A DNA stretch of 6,412 nucleotides. It comes from Anaerolineae bacterium. Its GTDB lineage: Bacteria > Chloroflexota > Anaerolineae > 4572-78 > NAK82. Positions 1 to 4,451 of this stretch are shown one piece after another; within the stretch, counting starts at the first letter, position 1; every line of letters starts with the position of its first letter. The stretch covers positions 1-6,412 of the forward strand of contig JAUVRU010000127.1 of NCBI GenBank assembly GCA_030597485.1, read 5' to 3'. A program made the position numbers and the translations under genes. The notes under the pieces are model-generated. The model was not told where the DNA came from and made no database searches. It saw only the letters and a program-made list of their open reading frames with translations.

Positions 1-115
1 CCTGTTGGCGAGCGATGACGGCGCGCTTCAGTCGTCGGATGAGCTCCTCCGTCTTGCCACTGAACATACTGCCGCAGATCCTCTCAATCCAGCCGCCGTC
101 GTAGCGATAGTACAT
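1..115 (-). CDS. tdk: Thymidine kinase, N-terminal part (cut by window edge)
   Basis: Thymidine kinase phosphorylates thymidine to dTMP with ATP in the cytoplasmic pyrimidine salvage pathway. Only the first 38 codons are present; the rest lies left of base 1. The translation begins [18 protein letters not shown] and contains a Walker A loop, GSMFSGKT, at residues 15-22, followed by [10 protein letters not shown]. This is the characteristic start of the Gram-positive/type II Tdk family, where the GSMFSGK-(S/T)-EELIRR stretch is nearly invariant. The ATG at 115-113 is chosen because family members start about 10-15 residues before the P-loop. A run of five G on the coding strand lies about six bases upstream as a weak ribosome binding site. 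It follows rpmE on the same strand after a 155-base spacer rich in inverted repeats. The family assignment is confident; the intactness of the gene cannot be judged. Confidence 0.9.
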   Translation of the reverse strand, partial: MYYRYDGGWIERICGSMFSGKTEELIRRLKRAVIARQQ

Positions 116-140
116 GGAACGCCCCCAAACTACGAAGAAA

Positions 141-160
141 GGCAGATGCTTGCATCTGCC
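141..160 (-). terminator. Perfect hairpin with U-rich tail between rpmE and tdk
   Basis: Bases 141-149 (GGCAGATGC) pair perfectly with 152-160, giving an 8-9 bp stem with a 2-4 base loop. On the minus strand the stem is followed by TTTCTTCGT. This fits an intrinsic terminator for the rplU-rpmA-rpmE transcript, although the U tract is interrupted. It lies only 25 bases upstream of the tdk start codon, with little room for a promoter in between. A leaky terminator or an attenuator controlling tdk is therefore as likely as a full stop. Confidence 0.55.
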
Positions 161-164
161 CTGG

Positions 165-181
165 TGTGCCCGCAGGGCACA
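165..181 (-). repeat. Perfect 7-bp hairpin in the tdk leader
   Basis: TGTGCCC at 165-171 is the exact reverse complement of 175-181, with a 3-base loop. It stands four bases from the hairpin at 141-160, so the transcript upstream of tdk carries two adjacent perfect stem-loops. No U tract follows it in the minus direction, so on its own it is not a terminator. It may be part of a leader structure or an RNA-stability element. Confidence 0.6.
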
Positions 182-217
182 GGACACGCATTTTCACGCT
201 CCGTCATAGTCCGAGCA

Positions 218-264
218 CCAATGCCCGCTCGAGTCACGTTGGATTGCACAGGACCGGGCATTGG
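218..264 (-). repeat. 10-bp perfect inverted repeat just after rpmE
   Basis: CCAATGCCCG at 218-227 is exactly repeated in reverse complement at 255-264, separated by 27 bases. It starts seven bases after the rpmE stop codon in the direction of transcription. A perfect 10-bp match in a 155-base spacer is unlikely by chance. It could form a long-loop stem at the 3' end of the ribosomal-protein mRNA or be a protein-binding site. There is no adjacent U run, so it is not a standard terminator. Confidence 0.6.
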
Positions 265-270
265 GAAACC

Positions 271-744
271 TTAACCCTCATCGGGAATCAGGCCAATCAT
301 CTGCAACCGTTCTTTGACTTCCTCCAACGCTTTCGGCCCGAACCCTCCCAGTGCCAGCAGCTCTTGGTCGCCCGCTTCCAGCTTCTCCACCAAATCGCCA
401 ATGCGAACGATGCCGGAGTCCATGAGTGTCTTTCGCACCCGGTCGCTCAGTTCCATTGCTTCGATCTGTTGATTGAGCAGCATCTCTTCCTGCTGGCGCG
501 AGGCCATGGCGTCGCGGGATTTCTGGTCGGCCTCAAACAAGGATTGCCGTTTCATTCGCTTCTGATAGCGATCTACCTGCCCTGCCGTGTCAACGATACG
601 CTGTTCTCCGGTGAAAAAGGGGTGACACGAAGAGCACACATCAGTGCGAAGGACCTCCACCGTGGAGCCGGTCATCCATGTGGCACCACAGCTACATATG
701 ACCTTAGCGTTAGGGTAATACTTGGGATGAATGCCTTCCTTCAT
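271..744 (-). CDS. rpmE: Ribosomal protein bL31 fused to an RNA polymerase alphaCTD-like domain
   Basis: bL31 is a zinc-binding protein of the large ribosomal subunit that helps bridge the two subunits. Residues 1-66 are a complete bL31: it starts MKEGIHPKYYP, has zinc ligands Cys17, Cys19, Cys37 and Cys40 (CxC...CxxC), and the conserved HPFFTG and VDRY. A normal bL31 ends near residue 70. This one continues through a charged linker (about 67-95) into residues 96-153, which align without gaps through the core with the RNA polymerase alpha C-terminal domain (LELT...IGDLV...LG.K.L.E.K.L...GL pattern). Counterparts of E. coli alpha Arg265, Gly296, Lys298 and Glu302 are kept (R102, G136, K138, E142); Asn268, Cys269 and Ser299 are replaced. 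The fold is helix-hairpin-helix, so nucleic-acid binding is expected. The start at 744 matches the family; an ATG at 756 with GGAAAGG just upstream would add four residues. It follows rpmA by 89 bases. Confidence 0.9.
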   Translation of the reverse strand: MKEGIHPKYYPNAKVICSCGATWMTGSTVEVLRTDVCSSCHPFFTGEQRIVDTAGQVDRYQKRMKRQSLFEADQKSRDAMASRQQEEMLLNQQIEAMELSDRVRKTLMDSGIVRIGDLVEKLEAGDQELLALGGFGPKALEEVKERLQMIGLIPDEG

Positions 745-833
745 CGCTCGAATCATAACCTTTCCAGGACATGGCTCTGTGTGCCCAGGAGATGCACCAT
801 CTGGTCCGAGCACATTCTGCCAGTCATTCCCTC

Positions 834-1088
834 TCAGGAGGGGTAGACACTGACGCGTTTCTTGTCACGTCGCACATATTCAAACTTCACAATGCCATCA
901 GTGATGGCAAAGAGCGTGTGGTCGCGTCCCAGTCCAACGTTGGTGCCTGGCTGGATGCGGGTGCCACGCTGACGCACCAGAATATTGCCGGCACGTACCA
1001 CCTCGCCACCGTATTTCTTTACTCCCAGTCGTTTGGACTCGCTATCTCGTCCGTTGCGACTGGAACCACCACCTTTTTTGTGTGCCAT
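834..1088 (-). CDS. rpmA: 50S ribosomal protein bL27
   Basis: bL27 is a large-subunit protein whose flexible N-terminus reaches the peptidyl transferase centre and helps position the tRNA acceptor ends. The 84-residue product has the usual length and signature: [20 protein letters not shown] at the start, then [18 protein letters not shown] and [12 protein letters not shown]. The start is the ATG at 1088-1086, with GGAG seven bases upstream. It begins directly MAHKKG, with no N-terminal extension of the kind removed by the Prp protease in Firmicutes. It lies 35 bases after rplU, the nearly universal bacterial rplU-rpmA pairing, and is very probably cotranscribed with it. Confidence 0.97.
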   Translation of the reverse strand: MAHKKGGGSSRNGRDSESKRLGVKKYGGEVVRAGNILVRQRGTRIQPGTNVGLGRDHTLFAITDGIVKFEYVRRDKKRVSVYPS

Positions 1089-1123
1089 TATCGTTCTCCA
1101 CGTGTCAGATGTTCGCAGTACAG

Positions 1124-1435
1124 CTATTGAACAATCTTCTCGATCCGCAGCCGCGTGTATGTCTGCCGATGCCCTCGCCGACGGCGATACCGTTGTTTGG
1201 GTCGATATTTCCAGACCAGGATCTTGCGAGCTTTCTCAATCGCCTCGACGCGGGTCAGAACTTTGGCGCCTTTGACCAACGGCTGTCCCACCTTTACCCC
1301 TGACTCGTCAGAAATGAGCAACACCCGGTCAAGTTCTACTTCATCGCCCACCGCATTTGGCAGTGTCTCGACGTTAATCACGTCGCCTTCGCTGATACGG
1401 TATTGCTTACTGCCGCTCTTTATGACAGCGTACAT
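1124..1435 (-). CDS. rplU: 50S ribosomal protein bL21
   Basis: bL21 binds 23S rRNA in the large subunit. The 103-residue product matches the standard length and runs [18 protein letters not shown], then [23 protein letters not shown], and a basic C-terminal half with [16 protein letters not shown] and T..RIEKI. An upstream in-frame reading (to 1486) is possible, but the ATG at 1435 is preferred. It has GGAGG five bases upstream and starts at the conserved family N-terminus, and the frame above it lies inside the leader. It is the first of three ribosomal protein genes (rplU-rpmA-rpmE) and has its own strong promoter 60 bases upstream. Confidence 0.97.
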   Translation of the reverse strand: MYAVIKSGSKQYRISEGDVINVETLPNAVGDEVELDRVLLISDESGVKVGQPLVKGAKVLTRVEAIEKARKILVWKYRPKQRYRRRRGHRQTYTRLRIEKIVQ

Positions 1436-1440
1436 GCATG

Positions 1441-1445
1441 CCTCC
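1441..1445 (-). promoter_or_regulatory. Ribosome binding site of rplU
   Basis: The minus strand reads GGAGG here, five bases before the ATG at 1435. It decides the rplU start in favour of this ATG rather than the upstream in-frame ATG at 1447, whose codon overlaps this motif. Confidence 0.85.
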
Positions 1446-1458
1446 ATCCTATCTGGAT

Positions 1459-1484
1459 GAGATGGCCTGTACAGGCTCAGTCTC
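1459..1484 (-). promoter_or_regulatory. Hairpin in the rplU leader
   Basis: The self-complementary 12-mer GCCTGTACAGGC at 1465-1476 is flanked by GAGA (1459-1462) and TCTC (1481-1484), which can pair to extend the stem around an internal loop. The structure would lie between the predicted transcription start (about 1488) and the ribosome binding site at 1441-1445. Ribosomal protein operons often carry autoregulatory leader structures, and a bL21-binding leader is known in other phyla. Whether this hairpin is one of them is inference. Confidence 0.45.
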
Positions 1485-1494
1485 ACAAACCATG

Positions 1495-1523
1495 ATTATA
1501 GCCAGAAGCCTATTGCGTGTCAA
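1495..1523 (-). promoter_or_regulatory. Perfect sigma-70-type promoter for rplU-rpmA-rpmE
   Basis: On the minus strand TTGACA (1523-1518) and TATAAT (1500-1495) are separated by exactly 17 bases, so both hexamers match consensus at all six positions. The -35 is embedded in the last codons of the upstream DUF2344 gene. Transcription should start near 1488, giving a leader of about 53 bases before rplU. It would give the ribosomal protein genes their own strong expression, independent of the upstream gene. Confidence 0.88.
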
Positions 1524-2172
1524 ATCCAAAAAGGAGTTTTGTTCGCTCTGTCTGTGTGTGAGCAGCGTCTAGTCCCAGTGCCGCCAGGACAGTGCCGGGA
1601 CGCACATTTCCGTGTTGGCCTGCGCTCACTCTCATGAATAGGGTAACCTCGCCTCGGTTGGCGATTTCCAGTTGTACATCGTGCACAAGCGGCCGCAGGT
1701 CAATGGTCTCGGTACGTTGCTTGCGCACCCGTTGCTGCTCAAATCGGTCAGCAGCCAGAAATCTGACGATGCGCCGGGTGATATCACTGGCCGAAGTTGC
1801 GGTTTCCACAGTCACCCGGTACTCAGCTTGGCGCAACGTAGACTGCAGCGAGCGGAACCTGATATCGATGTCGGCTACATCAACCAACAGCAGTCCCTTG
1901 GGCAGGACTGGGGGTAGCCGCTGCCCGAATCTCTGAAGAGAAACCACTTCGGCCAGGATGATATCCAGCACTTCCGCTGTGCTGGTATAGCCTACCGGCA
2001 GCGCAGCTGCTAACTGTAACTTGGCCTGGGGGTGGAAGCCCGAGGAATAGGCAAGGGGTGCTCCGGCACGTCTCAGAGCCCGTTCCCAGCCCTGGCAGAG
2101 GTCAAGGTGGGAGATGTATTTGATAGAGTCCCCCTTGCCAAAAGTGATGCGTAATCGTTGCTGGTTTGTCAT
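1510..2172 (-). CDS. DUF2344 / radical SAM-linked protein
   Basis: This 220-residue protein belongs to the DUF2344 (TIGR03936-type) family. The N-terminal core reads RLRITFGKGDSIKYISHLDL, then ERALRRAGAPLAYSSGFHP, then ALPVGYTSTAEVLDI, which is the family signature (SHLDL...ERALRRAG.P.AYS.GF.P). No enzymatic activity is established for the family. It is usually encoded next to, or fused to, a radical SAM protein and is often followed by RNase E/G, rplU and rpmA. Here rplU-rpmA do follow, but there is no radical SAM or RNase E/G gene in between or immediately upstream. The start at 2172 fits the family N-terminus and the promoter at 2193-2221. The in-frame ATG at 2202 would lie upstream of the expected transcription start. 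The Shine-Dalgarno match is poor (AAGGG only two bases before the ATG), suggesting a very short leader of about 14 bases. Confidence 0.88.
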   Translation of the reverse strand: MTNQQRLRITFGKGDSIKYISHLDLCQGWERALRRAGAPLAYSSGFHPQAKLQLAAALPVGYTSTAEVLDIILAEVVSLQRFGQRLPPVLPKGLLLVDVADIDIRFRSLQSTLRQAEYRVTVETATSASDITRRIVRFLAADRFEQQRVRKQRTETIDLRPLVHDVQLEIANRGEVTLFMRVSAGQHGNVRPGTVLAALGLDAAHTQTERTKLLFGFDTQ

Positions 2173-2183
2173 AACCCTTGACA

Positions 2184-2218
2184 CCCGGCGGGAGTATAGC
2201 ATACCCGATGACGCCGGG
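2184..2218. promoter_or_regulatory. Inverted repeat spanning the DUF2344 promoter
   Basis: CCCGGCG at 2184-2190 is the perfect reverse complement of 2212-2218. Nested inside is a second dyad, GTAT at 2194-2197 with ATAC at 2201-2204. The outer arms cover the expected transcription start on one side and part of the -35 on the other, with the -10 in the middle. That geometry suits an operator for a dimeric repressor, or a cruciform or hairpin. The regulator is unknown. Confidence 0.4.
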
Positions 2219-2221
2219 CAA
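2193..2221 (-). promoter_or_regulatory. Extended -10 promoter of the DUF2344 gene
   Basis: On the minus strand TTGCCC (2221-2216, four of six consensus) and TATACT (2198-2193, five of six) are 17 bases apart. The -10 is preceded by TGC, making an extended -10. The expected start of transcription near 2186 leaves a leader of about 14 bases before the ATG at 2172. Confidence 0.7.
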
Positions 2222-2267
2222 CCACGCACATGGTCACCTGACTTACGTCGAGTGTATTCCAATCATA

Positions 2268-2296
2268 GTGACAAATCTACTTATGTATGGTATAAT
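2268..2296 (+). promoter_or_regulatory. Strong extended -10 promoter of the membrane-protein gene
   Basis: GTGACA (2268-2273, five of six) and TATAAT (2291-2296, perfect) are separated by 17 bases, with TGG directly before the -10. Transcription should begin near 2303, about 46 bases before the ATG at 2349. It is back-to-back with the DUF2344 promoter; the two -35 elements are 46 bases apart, so one regulator could affect both. Confidence 0.82.
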
Positions 2297-2336
2297 TGAC
2301 CACAGTTCAACGACCGCTTGTCGATTAAGCAGACGC

Positions 2337-2341
2337 AGGAG
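2337..2341 (+). promoter_or_regulatory. Ribosome binding site of the membrane-protein gene
   Basis: AGGAG stands seven bases before the ATG at 2349. It decides the start, because the frame is open much further upstream (to 2178) but across the promoter and beyond the expected transcription start. Confidence 0.85.
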
Positions 2342-2348
2342 ATGCTCA

Positions 2349-3722
2349 ATGGTCAGAGTCAAAACCAGCCTGAAAGAGCGAGGGCGGCAAATCCTGGGGT
2401 TGGGACGCCGCGGGAGCGACGGCGAAATGAGCACGGGCGCCGGCGAGAATTCTGCTCTGTGGGCCAGGTCAAAGGGCGATGCTGGGACTGTAGGTATTGC
2501 CGCTGCGGGGGATGCGGATTTGCCGCACGAAGTGGCGGAGGCCGACAGGGAGAGTGAGATAGACGAACTGCTGAGTGTGGAGGCCAAGGCGGCAACGGGG
2601 GAAGATGCCGCATCTGCGCGATCCGCCAGACTGGCTTCCGATACCGGACCTTTGCCGGCTTCTGAGTGGATATGTCCTGTATCAGCAACGGGTCCTCGTC
2701 CCCTTCCTGCGCCCCCACCGGTTGCGGCGCGGTCCCCTGCTACATCTTCCGCACCGTCCGAGCTCGTTGCTGTTCCCGCTGACCAACCGCCGACCTCTCC
2801 CCTCGCACCTTTGCCTGTTGAGAGATCGTCTGTGTGGTCACCCGTAGCAGAATCAGTGCACGCGCCTGTGGCGGCACAAGAGGATGACCTACTGCCTATG
2901 CCGCAGGCTGGTGACGCTGCGGGGATGGAGGGGGGCGAGGGTCCGCCCAGGAGCGTTCAGCTGACAGATGAGGAAGAGACTGAGATGCGGCGGCGGCAGG
3001 ACGTGCACGAGAGACTGGCCGATCTCGACAAGAACATTCAATCGCTGTACGACCGAATCCTTCGGGAGAACGTGAGTGTCAACAAGGACATCACCAGCTG
3101 GTGCCAAAATCTCCTGGAAGAGGCTCGCGTGATCGTCATGTATCGGGAGCTGGAAAAACTGGCCCGGGCTGAGTGGTGCGTGGAGCAGGTACGCGCTCGT
3201 CTGGATCGAGCAGATGATAGCAGGAAGCAGGCAAGAGTGCCTATCCTCATCATAGCATGGGGAGTGATCTGGTTCATCCTTTTTATCTATTTGATCTTCA
3301 ACCCTACATGGGTGCTGCTCCGCTTGAACCTGTCCAGATTCACCGACTCATTCATCAATCCTGAGATATTTCTGCGGACGCTTTTCTTCGGTGGAATTGG
3401 TGGCGTGGCGGCCATGTTGTACCACGTCTTCAAGTGCGTGAGTGATCGCAGCTTCGACAGCAAGCATGTGTTGTCCTACTTTGCAAAGCCATTTATGGGC
3501 ATGCTCTTGGGCAGCGTGATATACCTGACTGTGTTTGTGGCGATGAGGGCGCTGGGATTATCTCCAACTGGCCTGCCAGAGAGCAATGCCGAAACGGTCA
3601 CTAATGTCCTGTCCACGGGAATCCTGTTCTTGGTGGCCATGGCAGTTGGCTTTAAGCAGAATCTGGCCTTCAATCTGCTCAACAGAGTCAGAAGGGTGTG
3701 CTGCGTGACGACGATGCGGTGA
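2349..3722 (+). CDS. Uncharacterised multi-pass membrane protein with long disordered N-terminus
   Basis: I do not recognise a named family with confidence. The 457-residue product has three parts. Residues 1-200 are low-complexity and probably disordered: a basic first 20 residues, an acidic/Ala-rich stretch, then a Pro/Ala/Ser-rich stretch (about 100-170). Residues 205-295 are charged and helical (DEEETEMRRRQ...LEKLARAEW) and look like a coiled coil or helical bundle. Then come about four membrane segments: 297-317, 341-360, 381-399 and 418-435, ending in a basic tail (LLNRVRRV). The GGIGGVAAMLYHVF and YFAKPFMGMLLGSVIY stretches recall an unnamed bacterial membrane domain with a GG.GG...S....Y...P..G..L pattern; this is memory, not a search result. 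No catalytic motif is seen. With no N-terminal signal, the long N-terminal part is probably cytoplasmic. It is monocistronic: own promoter, good ribosome binding site and own terminator. Confidence 0.85.
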   Translation: MVRVKTSLKERGRQILGLGRRGSDGEMSTGAGENSALWARSKGDAGTVGIAAAGDADLPHEVAEADRESEIDELLSVEAKAATGEDAASARSARLASDTGPLPASEWICPVSATGPRPLPAPPPVAARSPATSSAPSELVAVPADQPPTSPLAPLPVERSSVWSPVAESVHAPVAAQEDDLLPMPQAGDAAGMEGGEGPPRSVQLTDEEETEMRRRQDVHERLADLDKNIQSLYDRILRENVSVNKDITSWCQNLLEEARVIVMYRELEKLARAEWCVEQVRARLDRADDSRKQARVPILIIAWGVIWFILFIYLIFNPTWVLLRLNLSRFTDSFINPEIFLRTLFFGGIGGVAAMLYHVFKCVSDRSFDSKHVLSYFAKPFMGMLLGSVIYLTVFVAMRALGLSPTGLPESNAETVTNVLSTGILFLVAMAVGFKQNLAFNLLNRVRRVCCVTTMR

Positions 3723-3772
3723 AGACCCCTGCAACCACAGGCGGGGCTACTCGATAGGGCGTTGAGGAAGAT

Positions 3773-3817
3773 GGGCAGCCCAGCCTGCCCGGCGCGGTAT
3801 GTGTCCGCGCCTTTTTT
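3773..3817 (+). terminator. Tandem-hairpin intrinsic terminator
   Basis: The second hairpin pairs GGCGCGG (3791-3797) perfectly with CCGCGCC (3805-3811) around a 7-base loop and is followed by six T (3812-3817), a textbook intrinsic terminator for the plus-strand membrane-protein gene 50 bases upstream. Directly before it, GGGCAG (3773-3778) pairs with CTGCCC (3785-3790), so two stems abut with no gap. The convergent minus-strand gene ends at 3822. Read that way, the hairpin is not followed by a U run, so it should act mainly in the plus direction. Confidence 0.9.
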
Positions 3818-3821
3818 CGCA

Positions 3822-4253
3822 TTAGAAAACGTCGGTGGGTGGGACGGTGTCAAAGAAGAGGAGCCACCAGGGAAGCCAGTCTGACTGCGGGGCTGACAGA
3901 CGGTCAGGGAGGGGGGCCACCTCAGTTGCAGGATCTGGCGGAGTCCCGGCGGGGGTAACCACTACCACTACTGTCTCTCCCGGTCGAGTCCACTTGAGTT
4001 GTGTTCGGGCGATTTCCTCGACATACGCGTCCCCTTGCACGTATTCGAGACGTTTCCTGAGCATTTCATGGCGAGCTCTTAGGTCAGCCACCCCGTCTCT
4101 CAGGCGTTCTGATTCGTTGTTGATCCTGTAGTTGGTAGCTGCTCGACAGCCAAAGTCCACAATCAGGAACAAAGCGATAGTAACGAGGATGACGATGAGG
4201 AAGTTGGTTAGGGAGAACTGAGGGGCGCGTTTCTTCTTTGACTGTGTGCTCAT
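3822..4253 (-). CDS. DivIC/FtsB-family cell division (septum formation initiator) protein
   Basis: Proteins of this family are small bitopic membrane proteins that join FtsL and FtsQ/DivIB in the divisome and help activate septal peptidoglycan synthesis. The 143-residue product has a short basic cytoplasmic N-terminus (STQSKKKRAP), one membrane segment (LTNFLIVILVTIALFLIVDF, about residues 14-33) and a coiled coil (about 43-75, RINNESERLRDGVADLRARH). The family C-terminal box follows, DAYVEEIARTQLKWTRPGET, ending in VVVVV. A Pro-rich stretch and a Trp-rich tail (WLPWWLLFF) follow; this tail is longer than in the minimal family. The ATG at 4253 gives the usual topology but has no clear Shine-Dalgarno sequence. 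An in-frame GTG at 4286 would add 11 residues. It has its own promoter at 4366-4394. FtsB versus DivIC naming cannot be settled from sequence alone. Confidence 0.87.
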   Translation of the reverse strand: MSTQSKKKRAPQFSLTNFLIVILVTIALFLIVDFGCRAATNYRINNESERLRDGVADLRARHEMLRKRLEYVQGDAYVEEIARTQLKWTRPGETVVVVVTPAGTPPDPATEVAPLPDRLSAPQSDWLPWWLLFFDTVPPTDVF

Positions 4254-4287
4254 AAATATATTGACGTCGCTCCGGCTGGCCTGCACG

Positions 4288-4314
4288 AACCCGTTATCCC
4301 CAAGAAAGCGGGTT
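4288..4314 (-). promoter_or_regulatory. Leader hairpin ahead of the division gene
   Basis: AACCCG at 4288-4293 is the perfect reverse complement of CGGGTT at 4309-4314, with a 15-base loop. In the minus-strand transcript this stem ends one base before the alternative GTG start (4286) and 34 bases before the ATG at 4253. It may shape translation of the roughly 105-base leader. A 6-bp stem of this kind could also be chance. Confidence 0.3.
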
Positions 4315-4365
4315 TGTCTTCTGCTGGGAACAATGCACGTGCTGACAGATTATGTCTACAAGCCT

Positions 4366-4394
4366 ATTATACCCAACTTTTGACATAATGTCAA
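4366..4394 (-). promoter_or_regulatory. Perfect sigma-70-type promoter of the division gene
   Basis: On the minus strand TTGACA (4394-4389) and TATAAT (4371-4366) are exactly 17 bases apart, both perfect matches to consensus. Transcription should begin near 4359, giving a leader of roughly 105 bases. The promoter lies in the 198-base gap between the solute-binding protein gene and the division gene, so the latter need not depend on read-through. Confidence 0.88.
4380..4394. promoter_or_regulatory. 15-base palindrome overlapping the -35: candidate operator
   Basis: TTGACAT at 4380-4386 and ATGTCAA at 4388-4394 form a perfect 7-bp dyad around one central base. The right arm is the -35 of the division-gene promoter. 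Short AT-rich perfect dyads over a -35 are typical binding sites for dimeric repressors. No regulator gene is visible in the window, so the identity is unknown. Confidence 0.5.
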
Positions 4395-4451
4395 TAGCTA
4401 TAACGGCTTTTGCTGGGAGTATCGAGAGATTCCTCGCCGCCCTGGTTTCTG

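Noticed and set aside
745..813. Upstream in-frame start of rpmE at GTG 813
   Set aside because: The family starts at MKxxIHPKY. The extra 23 residues have no family resemblance and the 744/756 starts are closer to a purine-rich site.
745..833. Small stems in the rpmA-rpmE spacer (829-833/838-842 and an AGATG/CATCT stem around 790)
   Set aside because: They are only 5 bp each with no U tract, within what chance allows at this GC content. I see no terminator or promoter between rpmA and rpmE.
166..846. Long plus-strand open frame of 226 codons opposite rpmE
   Set aside because: It is antisense to the clear bL31-alphaCTD gene. Its translation is His/Leu-rich with no recognisable pattern and it has no ribosome binding site.
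2178..2348. In-frame extension of the membrane-protein gene 57 codons upstream (ATG at 2178)
   Set aside because: It runs across the consensus promoter at 2268-2296 and into the divergent promoter. The ATG at 2349 has a well-spaced AGGAG, and the extra residues look like non-coding translation.
4380..4404. Possible plus-strand promoter TTGACA (4380-4385) with TATAAC (4399-4404)
   Set aside because: The spacer is only 13 bases and there is no plus-strand gene downstream. The TTGACA is the mirror arm of the palindrome over the minus-strand -35.
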